From Notolepis coatsorum (taxonomy: Eukaryota > Chordata > Actinopteri > Aulopiformes > Paralepididae): a stretch of 64,000 nt of DNA. Within the stretch, counting starts at the first letter, position 1, and each line of letters starts with the position of its first letter. A program made the position numbers and the translations under genes. Below the pieces are notes generated by a model that was given only the letters and a program-made list of their open reading frames with translations, had not been told where the DNA came from and ran no database searches. This document shows positions 20,151 to 31,235 of the stretch, one piece after another. The stretch is taken from contig OZ020586.1 in assembly GCA_963971535.1 (NCBI GenBank), forward strand, positions 73,329,449 through 73,393,448, read 5' to 3'.

Positions 20151-23100
20151 CCAGCCCCGAGGAACAGTACCTGGACCAGCGGGCCATGGTACCCTGCCAG
20201 TACCGGCCCACAGCGAGGCGCAAGAGGGGACTCGCCCAGGAGGTCTCTCCCCCAACGCTCGCCGATGTATTCGCCATCCACGGCGTCATACAACGCCACG
20301 CCATCAATCCCAGACTTCGCCTATGAGAGTCGAGCACAGTACACGGAGCTCCGGATGTGCTTAGAGACAATGCTGGCGGATGTCATTGATGAACGCCACA
20401 AGTATGCAATACTATTGAAGCACCTGAAAGTACAGCGAGCACACAATATAGCGCTAGCCTATGCTACCTCCTCGACCCCATACACAGCGGCCCTTGCAGC
20501 GCTGGATCAAAGATATGGACGTATATGGGATTACGTAATCCAGGAGATAAGGCATATTGACCGCCTACCCCCAGCCACAGACAATCGCTCACTAGATGAC
20601 CTGTCAATCAAAGTGCAGTCCCTGGTGGGGATGCTGGGAGCTCAACGGGAGAAGGGCAGGCATGAGCTGTACGCCAACTCTAACGTTGAGAGGATTTTGG
20701 AGAAGCTGCCACCCGCAAGACAGGAGCGCTTTCGGCGGCAGAGGGACTACCGAGATCCCGACGGCCCCGAGCCATCCCTCCTTGATCTGGCCGACTTCCT
20801 GGCGAGAGAGGTCAGCAGCTTACGACTGGACACCTTCGGGCGGAGCACGCCAAGCTCCAGAGAGGGACCCAGGAGAATAAATGATGGAAGAAGATCGGTG
20901 ACTGTCATGCACCAATCAGAGTCAGTACCGAGCAGTAAGAGTCACAGCACCCCCTCGAGGAAGGAGAAGTGGAAGATAGCGTGTCCCTACTGTGAGAAAG
21001 AACACTGGCTGTCACAATGTGACACATTCACAAAGATGAATGCAGAAGAAGTGAGCCAATGGATAAAGTCCAACCGGCGCTGTTATCGATGTGCGCGGCC
21101 CCACATGGCAGCCGAATGCCGCCTAAAGAAAAGGTGCAGCCGGTGCGATGGAGCCCATCTAGATATACTACATGATAGTAACGGAAGACGGCCTACACCT
21201 GCACCACGGAGCGGCACCAAGGCAAGTGTCATGTACATTGACCCCGCCAGCAGCAACGGAGCTCAAGTGCTCTTAAAGGTAGTCCGTGTGACATTGAGCT
21301 ACCAGGATAAAGTCATGGACACTTACGCCGTCCTTGATGACGGGTCAGAGAAGACCCTTCTGCTCGCCTCCGCTGCGACTCAACTGGGACTGCGGGGGAG
21401 CAAGAACGAAATGACGATTCGGACAATAAGAAGAGATTTGAAGATGATAAAGGGCGAGAATGTCTCCTTCACTATCGCAGCCAACGGGCAGCCAGAGCGA
21501 CAGTACAAGATCACAAATGCTTTCACCAGCCAAGAAATAGGACTCTCGCAGTACACCTACCCTGTCACCAAGTTGATGGATAAATATGTGCACCTGCGCC
21601 AATTACCTATCCCGCTCATAAACGGCGCTACCCCGACCCTGTTGATAGGCTCCGACCATGCAGAACTCATAGTCCCGATTGACCGGGTCCATACAGGTCC
21701 CCGGGGCTGTCCTGCAGCAGTCGAGACCCGCCTAGGATGGACATTGCAAGGCCCCCTCGCTAAATCTCTCAACCGAACAGCAGCCACTAGCTGCTTCCAC
21801 TCCAGAGTGGAAGAAGGAGACACCACACTCCTGCAGCCTGTCGAGAAGAAAATAGACTGGCGACGCCAAGCGCTGCTCCGCGCCTCCCTGATCAAAGACG
21901 GCTTTGATCTCCGGCAGCAGGCCAGCAGCGACCCCCCAGTATTATTTGCACTACAGAAGCACGTCACAGAGGACCCAGCAGCAGGTGAAGAGGTCCAACA
22001 CAGTGTGAAGAACAGTTTCTACGTAGACAACTGTCTACAAAGCGTCTCGACTCAAGAAGAAGCCGAGGCTCTCCTAATCAAGTTACGCGCCTCCCTAATC
22101 AAAGGAGGCCTTGATCTCAGGCAGTGGGCCAGCAGTGACCCGCACGTATTGCGCAGCCTCTCCTCCGCAGACAAGGCTGCCAGCAGCGAGACCTGGATGG
22201 CGACAATCCCAGGAGAAGCCCAAGAAATGACACTAGGATTAGTCTGGCGCTTCAAAACAGACTCGCTCCACTATAGACACAAACCCTTGGCTCCCGAGCA
22301 AGGAAGGTCGGCGGCGATACCGACCACCAGACGGAGTGTGTACAGAACACTCGCCAGACAATATGACCCGCTGGGATGTATTCTACCTTACACCACCAGG
22401 GCAAAGATGATTGTACGAGCACTATGGGACAAGGACCAGGGCTGGGACGACCCAATACCCGCACACCTTGCCTCAACATGGAGAGAGTGGGAGACGGAAC
22501 TCCGCTCACTCCCAGGTGTTAATATACGCCGCAGCTACTTCCCATCCACGGTGAGGCCAGAGACATGCGAGATTGAGCTACACGTCTTCAGCGATGCCTC
22601 CGAAGTAGCCTACGGATCGGTTGCTTATTTGCGTGCCCAAGAGATGGGAGGAGAGATACACACTGCTTTCATACTGGCCCGCTCAAGGATAGCCCCACGT
22701 AAGCAACAATCTATCCCACGTCTAGAGCTCTGCGCAGCCCTCGCAGGAGCGCATCTAGCCACGTTAATCCAACGTGAACTCACCATTCCGGTGCATAGAA
22801 CAATCTTCTGGTCAGATTCCACGACAGTACTCACATGGATTAAGTCTGATTCATGCAGATACAAAGTCTTCGTGGGAGTCAGAGTCACAGAGATTCAGGA
22901 ACTAACAGAAGAAGCAAGCTGGAGATATGTGGATACCAAACACAACCCAGCTGACGTCATCACCCGGGGAATGTCCCTGGATGACCTAACCCGTCACAAC
23001 ATCTACAGTGACGGACCAGCATTCCTCCAGCTCCCGGAAGGAGATTGGCCTACGCCCACCCCGAGGGAAGCAAGTAGAGAGGAGGCTGAGAACAAGAAGC

Positions 23101-24617
23101 CTATGTTCTGTGGACTGAGCACTGTCGCCTCCACAGACCCGAACATAGATGACTGCATTACCCTAGAGAGTGCGCAACAAAGGACATTCCTGCGGCACCA
23201 CCCAGAGATTCAGTCCACCACTGACATGTCAGCAGCTGACTACGAAGAAGCAGAACTTCTTCTACTACAACGAGCCCAGAGAGACTCGTTCCCCGATGAG
23301 CTAGACTGTCTACAGGGAGGAAACCCCGTCCCATCAGACAGCAGACTGATTCACCTGGCACCAGAGAGTGACGCACATAATCTCATCAGAGTGGGTGGTC
23401 GCCTGCGGAGAGCCCCCGATCTACCAGATGACATTAAGCACCCGATCGTCTTGAACAGCCGACACAAGGTCACAGAGCTGATCATAAAGAAATACGACGA
23501 GGATGTGCACCACGCCGGAGCAGAGAGAGTCTTCGCGGAGATCAGACGTCGTTATTGGATATTACAAGGGAGAGAAGCAGTACGGCGCTTCCAGCGAACC
23601 TGTCTAGACTGCCGTAAGTGGCGCGCGCAGCCCAGCATACCACGGATGGCTGACCTACCCCCCTGTCGCCTCCGAATCGGCGACAAGCCATTCCACTCCA
23701 CAGGCATGGACTGTTTTGGCCCGTTGTATATAAAAAGAGGAAGAGGCACCGAGAAGCGGTGGGGTATTGTATTCAAATGCATGACCACCAGAGCGATACA
23801 TATCGAGCTCCTTCCGACCATGAGCACAGACTCATTCCTTATGGCCTTCCGGAGATTCATATCACGGAAAGGACAACCGTCTACATTGTTGTCTGATCAC
23901 GGGACCAACTTCAAAGGCGGAGAAAGAGAGCTGAGAGAGAGCTTCCAAGCTATGGGCCCAGAACTTAAGACCCACCTCGCTCCAGCCCAGGTTGACTTCC
24001 AGTTTAATCCCCCGAACGCACCCCACTTCGGTGGAACCTGGGAACGAGAAGTACGCTCTATAAAGACAGCCCTGTATGCCGTACTCGGAGCCCAGACTGT
24101 GGCAGAGGAAGTCCTAATGACAGTCCTCACGGAGATCGAGGGAGTATTGAACTCCAAACCCCTCGGTTACGTCTCCAGTGATGTAGCAGATGTCGACCCA
24201 GTCACCCCCAACACACTCCTAATGGGGCGGCTGGACCCCGCGCTACCCCAGACAATGTACAGGCCCGAAGAAGCGAACGGCCGAAGAATGTGGAGGTACA
24301 GCCAAGTACTAGCTGACAAGTTTTGGAGCAGCTTCCTACTTCACTACCTACCGTCTCTACAGACCCGCCAGAAGTGGGTAAAAGAGAGTGACAATTTGAC
24401 AGAAGGCACAGTCGTCATGATAGTTGACCAGTCACTCCCCAGAGCTATGTGGCCGGCTGGCCGCGTAAGCAAAGTGATCACCGGTGCCGATGGCAAGGTC
24501 CGAGCAGCTGAAGTACTCGTCCAAGGGCGCACCTACACACGGCCCGTGGCGAGGCTCATAGAACTGCCCCGACTCCCAGATACTATCGATGATGACCATG
24601 ACCCTATGACTTTGTGA
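20151..24617 (+). pseudogene. BEL gag C-terminus and pol with deleted RT core
   Basis: The frame continues from the upstream stop; the first ATG is 20265. In order: a gag domain of the DUF1759 kind (20280-20900); CPYC, CYRC and CSRC zinc-knuckle cysteines at 20970-21165; an aspartic protease with DDGSEKT near 21340; and a remnant RT. RT blocks upstream of YVDN (about 22020) are missing. RNase H (VFSDASEVAYGS near 22590) follows. Then come an HHCC-type finger and the integrase core with D (MDCFGP, near 23708), D (SDHGTNF, near 23894) and E (WEREVRS, near 24040), and a C-terminal DUF5641-like block. A 63-bp segment occurs twice (21879-21941 and 22086-22148) around the RT gap. The frame stays open past the deletion, but the copy cannot supply reverse transcriptase. 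Confidence 0.9.
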
Positions 24618-24699
24618 GTTGACTGACCTTACAGCGGACCTTGAGTGGAAGACAGTGCGGTTAATCTGTCTCTGCTTAGCTAATTAGGTGGGACTAATT

Positions 24700-24709
24700 A
24701 GGGGGCGGC
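24700..24709 (+). promoter_or_regulatory. Polypurine tract before BEL 3' LTR
   Basis: AGGGGGCGGC lies directly upstream of the 3' LTR. It is purine-rich apart from two C. By family it would prime plus-strand synthesis. Confidence 0.55.
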
Positions 24710-26108
24710 TGTTGTGAAGGATCAGATTAAACCGAATATGTATATTTATTTATATATATATATTTAATTGTATTTGTATATCGTTTGATATCCCCTGTAT
24801 ATTCCTTGTACAATATGCATTGAATATCCCCGTTTCTACTAAACAGCCCATAATAGTTTCATTCTACCATTGGACTAGAACCTGGCGCCAGGTTGCCATA
24901 CCCCTAGGTTCAAGTTCAATCGTGCCGCCTAACATGTCGAGGCAGCCCCCGGTTCCGCGCAGTAATATGCCGGGCGAAATACGTGTGGTACTATTTGTTC
25001 ATAGCGCATATATATATGACGCTCGTAAAGTAGAACTTGCTTTTAGTCCAGTTCTTTACCCTCTAACAGAGTGACAGACGCAAAAGCCTCCCCACGAAGC
25101 ACGTGCGGTGTAGTAGGGCCTACTTGGCCCAGAATAGGCATTGAGATATCGTGTAGATTAATAGTTGAATGGTCATAGTTTGGCACCATACCGTCGAGTT
25201 GGACGTATTCTATTAAGCTAATAATAGTCTATTTATGTATGGTGCATCGTTCGGTTCGAGTTCTACAGTTATCCGTACCCCCATCGTTCCTGACGTTATC
25301 TGGATGCTTATCCAGGCTGGTCAGACCCCTAGTGGTGATTGCATCCGAGGAGCTCCGGGTCAAGAGCGACTGGACCTGTATATTGGATTACTCTACCCGA
25401 CGACGGCGAGCCTTCCACGGCTCTTGGATTATGCTTTATGTGCTTTGATTATTCCATGGATAAAGGCCAACACTGTCGAGTGTTGGAATTACCCCCCGGA
25501 GAGGACTACAGGTGAGGCGGCGCTCTACACGTGAGGTCGCACCACGTCTCTCCGTTGTGGACCGGCAGATACCGTTCCACAGAGGGTCCAGCTGTGTTCG
25601 TCTACGGCCCCAGGTTCTGTGGGCACTGGGTCTAAGACTTTGGATTCTCCCAAGACACCGTCGGCCAGATGGGATACCGCCAGCGACTTCTCTAACCCCC
25701 CCCTCCTACTGTCTTACAACCAGCGGGACCCCCCCCCCCTTAGTGTATCCAGCTATAATTATTTAAGTACTATCGCTATCGTTTCCTAAATATTCCAGGT
25801 TGTATACTTACTCCCTGCGCAACCAGAGATTGGACATTCAATGTTGATTTACCTACGAATACTCATTTGCCATAAAAGTGCATACTTAACATTTCAAATC
25901 ATAAATGTAATTAAGTGAATATTGTGTACACCCTTTGCTGTATTAAATATTCGATTTGGTCCATTTGTGTTGGTTCGTTTCATCAGGTGGGAAAGTGTTC
26001 ATCATACTTATATCTTGTACTGGGTGGCCAGAAGTTAAAGTACATGAGGTAGTGGTATTAAATATCATATCTAACAATACAGTCAGGGAATTGTACCCCT
26101 CAGCTACA
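24710..26108 (+). repeat. BEL 3' LTR
   Basis: The 1399-bp LTR is nearly identical to 17568-18954. It carries the 15-base segment lacking in the 5' copy. It ends in CAGCTACA, followed by the CAATG duplication. Confidence 0.93.
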
Positions 26109-26274
26109 CAATGGATTGAGGTTTGAATGCAAGCACTGGGATACACAAATGCCATGTAAAATGCATACTTTTACTTTAGATACTTAAGTACATTCAATAG
26201 CAAAAACGTCTCTACTTTTACTCAAGTAGAATTTGAATGGAGGAGGGGGGGGGGGTAACTACATTGGATTATCG

Positions 26275-26475
26275 ACAAAACCTTACTACTTGGTCCCTAG
26301 AAGAGGGTCTCGTGTATTATTGGGTTAGGACATTTACTGTACATTGGAGGGGGTTGGGTTAGGACATTTACTGTACATTGGAGGGGGTTGGGTTAGGACA
26401 TTTTACAGGGGCCAGTTTCGAATTGCAGTCTCCCGTAGGTGCTCTTTGAGAGTGGTTTTGAAAGTGGGTAGTTAA
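26275..26475 (-). repeat. LINE 3' fragment, antisense, with tandem 34-bp units
   Basis: Three repeats of GGAGGGGGTTGGGTTAGGAC with ATTTACTGTACATT are followed by GGGGCCAGTTTCGAATTGCA. The latter is the inverse of the end of the LINE frame at 4925-4955. It is a truncated, antisense relative of the 4300-5440 LINE. Confidence 0.65.
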
Positions 26476-26587
26476 GCTGAGAGTTTAAATGGCCAAGATA
26501 TCTGCCCATATGCTTTTTCCAGAATGAAAAATAGATATCTGTAAGGCTTGAACTAAAAGCAAATCTTTAACAAAACTTCTGTCTCAC

Positions 26588-26714
<127 letters not shown>

Positions 26715-26715
26715 G

Positions 26716-27036
26716 CCTTTATACTTAAAATATGAACAATGTTGATATAAACATGTCTTTAAAAGAGAAAATGTGAATGCTGTATATAGAACAAAAACAT
26801 AGAACAGTGTTTTCTGTAATTTAATGTAATCTGTACTTTATCAGTGATACTCTCCAGTGATATAGAAGGTACTTTAAAGCCATACTTGAGTAAAAGTAAA
26901 TATATCTTATTTGACTCAGGTAAAATTTTAAGTCACCCATAAAAAAATCACTTGAGTAAAAGCTCACATCAAATGTACAAAACAGTCAGAAATAGTTGTT
27001 TTCTCTCCAAACATAATTAAATGTATTTCTCCCTCA
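26716..27036. repeat. Probable hAT-derived fragment
   Basis: The stretch contains ACTTGAGTAAAAGTAAA near 26886-26902 and ACTTGAGTAAAAGCTCAC near 26951-26968, wording common in fish hAT MITEs. No ends or TSD are identified and there is no coding sequence. Confidence 0.4.
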
Positions 27037-27330
27037 ACCAATCTTTCGCCGTCGACTAAAAACACACTTCTTCAATCAATATCTGAAATGAAGAAAAAAA
27101 AACATGAGAGAAGCCCCCCACTAACCTTCTTACTGTCTTCTACTATCATGCACTCTTCCTACTATACTAATATGTCTCTACTACTATGCACTCAACACTG
27201 CAGCACCCAAGTTTCAGCACTGTTTGATGAATACTCAGCTGAAAGAGTTCCTGCTGACTTGTTGTACAGAACTTGTAAGTCGCTTTGGATAAAAGCGTCA
27301 ACTAAATGACAAAATGTAAAAACATTTTAA
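27037..27330 (+). mobile_element. 5'-truncated L2 LINE copy
   Basis: It begins within the last codons of ORF2 (sense of the 14560 region) and ends AAGTCGCTTTGGATAAAAGC, then GTCAACTAAATGAC and AAAATGTAAAA. It is diverged from the intact copy, so it is an older member. Confidence 0.75.
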
Positions 27331-27470
27331 TGTAAAACTCCCTTCTCCTCTTGCCTGAAGACGGATCAAACGTCACTTTTCAAAACAGCTTGAACAGTCG
27401 ATGGCGGCCAGTGTTGGGAAGCAATTGCTTGACGTAACTTGATGCAAAACAAACATTTCTAACTATGTCG

Positions 27471-27815
27471 TTTTTATACAGTATAGAGATTCAAGATTCA
27501 AGAGGTTTAATCGTCACATACACAAGACATATAGTGAAACAATATGTATACAATTGTGATCTATGGGAAAGGTATTTGTTTTCTACCAAAAGTAGGCGTG
27601 ACTGCAATAAAGGCCAAAGTACCTGGATGTACAGTATGTCCGATGTATAGCCTAGCATTAATAATAATAACTTTATTTGTATAGCACCTTTCATACAGAA
27701 ATTGCAGCTGAAAGTGCTTCACAGCAGTAAAAAAAAAAGACAGGCATAAAATGAGCATACATATAAAACATCATTGGTTACAGACGTACATTGGTTATAT
27801 CTGTATACAGATGTA
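27471..27815 (-). repeat. Two antisense LINE/SINE tails
   Basis: The first (27490-27640) starts TTCAAGATTCAAGAGGTTTA with CGTCACATACACAAG. The second (27659-27815) starts (AAT)n CTTTATTTGTATAGCACC and has AAGTGCTTCACAGCAGTAAA. Both are the inverse of typical fish LINE 3' ends. No coding sequence is present. Confidence 0.55.
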
Positions 27816-27842
27816 AAACAAGCATAAAAAGATAGCAGCAAG

Positions 27843-28068
27843 GTTCAACCATTATCTGAATTAAAAAAAAAAAAAAAATCTAACCCTAACTAACCGTACT
27901 GTCATGCACTTGTCCTAATAAACTAACCTACACTGTAGCACTCAACACTTTGATGAACATTGTTGCTCAGCTGATAAGAGTTGTGCCCTTCCTGATGGCT
28001 TGTCGTACAGAACTTGTAAGTCGCTTTGGATAAAAGCGTCAGCTAAATGACTAAATGTAAATGTACAG
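27843..28068 (+). mobile_element. 5'-truncated L2 LINE copy, near-identical to intact one
   Basis: Bases 27846-28066 are almost the exact inverse of 14297-14545. The match includes TAACCCTAACTAACCGTACT and the GGATAAAAGCGTCAGCTAAA hairpin tail. The close match suggests both insertions derive from the same recently active lineage. Confidence 0.85.
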
Positions 28069-28636
28069 TAAGGCAAATCAGTTCACATTAGGATCTAACA
28101 TCCCAATAGGCCTCTCTGTTTACTGTTTGATTCAGTTTTAAAATAGGCAGTAAAATAGAATAGACATAAAATAGTTAAAATATCCGTAATTTACAGTACA
28201 ATAATCAGTGTTGATGTAATGCGTCGGAAATTGTGTTCAGTTCTAAATTACAGTGCATAAGAGGTAGTAAGATCAAATTAGCATAGTACTGAGTACTGAT
28301 ACATGAATTTGACAGGAAGTGCGTAAAAGTAGGCAGAATAAGAATAGTGCAGGCAAAATACAATTTGTGTCAAGATATATATTACATTAGGACCATGTAA
28401 ACTGGAGACTCCTTCCTAAAGATTATTATTTGATTGATTGTTTAGATTACATAAAAAATGTACAAGTGCAATACAGCGAAAATAAGTCAAAACCTGGTGA
28501 GAGCCGGGCCTCGTGTTGTGCACACATTGGCAATGATTTCAATTTTGACGTATATTCCCATGACATTTACTGCTAATGCTATCTGTTTGGTCTTGTGGGA
28601 GATATGCCTCTACTTGTCTTGACGAAAGCGCCAGTT
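28069..28636. other. No gene recognised
   Basis: AT-rich sequence without domain-bearing frames. A short segment at 28430-28500 (GATTGATTGTTTAGATTACA, then GTGCAATACAGCG) resembles another LINE tail in antisense, but it is too short to place. Confidence 0.35.
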
Positions 28637-29261
28637 GTTCAAGTTCAAGTTTCTTTTTAGTCACATGTATGTTAACACAAGGTCAACGGTACAATGAAAT
28701 GTGTTGGACGAGAGCAACAGATCCGCTCAGCAGTAGGAGCACTTGACACATCAGAGCACTAGTCATATAATGGTAAAATAAAGTATGAAATAAACATGGA
28801 ATAACACAAGTAAAATATATAACACTATGTGAAAATTAGGATTTGTGTGTAAAAGTGACTAGTGTATACAACATTATACAACGGCATGCAAATTTCTCGA
28901 TTCTGATTGGCCATTCACACGTCTTTATTGACAACAATCCACGGTCCTGGGCTCAGGACCCGCCCACAACCAAATCACATAACCCTCCCCGGCTCACTCC
29001 GGGAGAAAACAGGATCGCGGAGAACAAATGGTTATGTTGAAAGCACCATAACGACTAAATATGAAGCGATTCTGTCAAGGGGAATGTGTTAGTATTTTAA
29101 ACAATGTTGGATGATGTAATTGATGGGTCTTGACTCAATCTAGAACAAAAGAAAAATCGCGGATTGATTGATAGATTAATTGATTGATTTAAATTTCTTC
29201 CTTCCTACTTTCCGACTGCAGCGTTCTCTCTCACACTGTCCGACGCTGGCGTACCCACAAA

Positions 29262-29263
29262 CA

Positions 29264-29310
<47 letters not shown>

Positions 29311-29321
29311 ACACACACTGT

Positions 29322-29363
<42 letters not shown>

Positions 29364-29374
29364 CACACACACAC
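29262..29374 (+). repeat. (CA)n microsatellite in copy 1
   Basis: CA repeats with a few CATA, CACG and CACTGTGA interruptions. The counterpart in copy 2 (30481-30609) is longer, the main length difference between the two units. Confidence 0.9.
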
Positions 29375-29880
29375 ACTCCTGTCTGCAACAGCGGGGGAGT
29401 CAGACTGAGAGAGAAGCAGCGCTGTTTTAAGTGAGCATGGTCTATTGAATTGATTGATTGGTTGATTGCTAATTTTATTACTGTACCCCTGGTTTCCAAC
29501 TGGTTAAGTTTAGGCTAAAAGAAATAAATAAAAAAATAGGGCGAAGAAAACGTTTTTTTCCTATAGGGCAAAGAAAACGTTTTAATAAATTTTCAATCAA
29601 TCATTCCAATAATACACAGTTGGATGTGTTAGTTGGTTGGATGCACTTCAAGCTGCTTCCACATGAGGCAACTTCTCTCAATCATTCCAATAATACACAG
29701 TTGGATGTGTTAGTTTGGTTGGATGCACTTCAAGCTGCTTCCACATGGAGTTGTGGGAACTACTTTTTCTGGCGGATGGTTTTTTCAATAAATCTTCGAT
29801 TAATGTGTGTTTATTGTATAGAAATAAGGTTGGATGAATCTGGCAGTTGTATAAAAGCTTTACACCACGTGCAGTCGTGA

Positions 29881-29976
29881 TTTGTGACCAATAAACCATG
29901 CCTAGGGGGGTCTAACGACCCTCGGCTGCGCCTCGGGCCTAACAACCACCCCTAGGCATGGTTTATTGGTCACAAA
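29881..29976. repeat. Perfect 28-bp inverted repeat, 40-base loop
   Basis: Arms 29881-29908 and 29949-29976 are exact reverse complements. The loop includes CCCTCGGCTGCGCCTCGGGC. The arms contain ACCAATAAA (CCAAT-like). Copy 2 preserves it at 31114-31141 and 31181-31208. Confidence 0.92.
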
Positions 29977-30094
29977 CCACTCCTGCGTGTGATGTAATGC
30001 TTAAATAAAGGATTTGCACTACAACTCGTACACCTACTGTAAATTGTACCTAAATTGCACCTCATCCCATTTCTGCCTTGCACTATATAGTATT

Positions 30095-30484
30095 TTATAC
30101 AACGGCATGCAAATTTCTCGATTCTGATTGGCCATTCACACGTCTTTATTGGTAACAATCCACGGTCCTGGGCTCAGGACCCGCCCACAACCAAATCACA
30201 TAACCCTCCCCGGCTCACTCCGGGAGAAAACAAGATCGCGGAGATCAAATGGTTATGTTGAAAGCACCATAACGACTAAATATGAAGCGATTCTGTCAAG
30301 GGGAATGTGTTAGTATTTTAAACAATGTTGGATGATGTAATTGATGGGTCTTGACTCAATCTAGAACAAAAGAAAAATCGCGGATTGATTGATAGATTAA
30401 TTGATTGATTTACATTTCTTCCTTCCTACTTTCCGACTGCAGCGTTCTCTCTCACACTGTCCGACGCTGGCGTACCCACAAACA

Positions 30485-30535
<51 letters not shown>

Positions 30536-30558
30536 ACACACACGCACACACACACTGT

Positions 30559-30596
<38 letters not shown>

Positions 30597-31235
30597 CACA
30601 CACACACACTCCTGTCTGCAACAGCGGGGGAGTCAGACTGAGAGAGAAGCAGCGCTGTTTTAAGTGAGCATGGTCTATTGAATTGATTGATTGGTTGATT
30701 GCTAATTTTATTACTGTACCCCTGGTTTCCAACTGGTTAAGTTTAGGCTAAAAGAAATAAATAAAAAAATAGGGCGAAGAAAACGTTTTTTTCCTATAGG
30801 GCAAAGAAAACGTTTTAATAAATTTTCAATCAATCATTCCAATAATACACAGTTGGATGTGTTAGTTGGTTGGATGCACTTCAAGCTGCTTCCACATGAG
30901 GCAACTTCTCTCAATCATTCCAATAATACACAGTTGGATGTGTTAGTTTGGTTGGATGCACTTCAAGCTGCTTCCACATGGAGTTGTGGGAACTACTTTT
31001 TCTGGCGGATGGTTTTTTCAATAAATCTTCGATTAATGTGTGTTTATTGTATAGAAATAAGGTTGGATGAATCTGGCAGTTGTATAAAAGCTTTACACCA
31101 CGTGCAGTCGTGATTTGTGACCAATAAACCATGCCTAGGGGGTCTAACGACCCTCGGCTGCGCCTCGGGCCTAACAACCACCCCTAGGCATGGTTTATTG
31201 GTCACAAACCACTCCTGCGTGTGATGTAATGCTTA
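30095..31235. mobile_element. Unidentified 1.14 kb unit, copy 2
   Basis: Nearly identical to copy 1 apart from CA-repeat length and a few bases. It is flanked by AGTATT on both sides (30089-30094 and 31236-31241), a candidate 6-bp TSD, which would make it a transposed unit and not only a tandem duplication. The 90 bases separating it from copy 1 (30004-30094) are AT-rich. No transposase or terminal repeat is clear. Confidence 0.6.

Larger units (their letters stand above)
17568..26108 (+). mobile_element. BEL/Pao LTR retrotransposon, internally deleted
   Basis: The 8541-bp element has LTRs at 17568-18954 and 24710-26108, both starting TG and ending CA, and a 5-bp TSD CAATG at 17563-17567 and 26109-26113. 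The domain order is gag, protease, remnant RT, RNase H, integrase, as in BEL/Pao. The LTRs differ by only a few substitutions and small indels by eye, so insertion is recent. The reading frame contains one in-frame stop and lacks the RT core (see CDS entries). Confidence 0.95.
14262..26243 (+). mobile_element. hAT-type element split by L2 and BEL insertions
   Basis: The pieces are 14262-14294 (starting CAGTGGTG), 17355-17567 and 26109-26243. They are collinear with the hAT bodies at 1481-1930 and 12340-12907. An L2 LINE separates the first and second pieces. A BEL/Pao element with a 5-bp duplication separates the second and third. The right terminus is absent: similarity stops in a G-run at about 26243. 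Confidence 0.8.
28874..30003. mobile_element. Unidentified 1.13 kb unit, copy 1
   Basis: The unit starts TTATACAACGGCATGCAAAT and ends GTGATGTAATGCTTA. It is nearly identical to 30095-31235. Features in order: octamer ATGCAAAT (28886-28893) with an inverted CCAAT box (28906-28910); a (CA)n array (29262-29374); a 73-75 bp tandem duplication (about 29596-29745); TATAAAAG (29850-29857); and a 28-bp perfect inverted repeat near the right end. No ORF. The class is not recognised. Confidence 0.6.

Noticed and set aside
30401-30667. His/Thr repeat protein frame
   Set aside because: Direct translation of the CA microsatellite.
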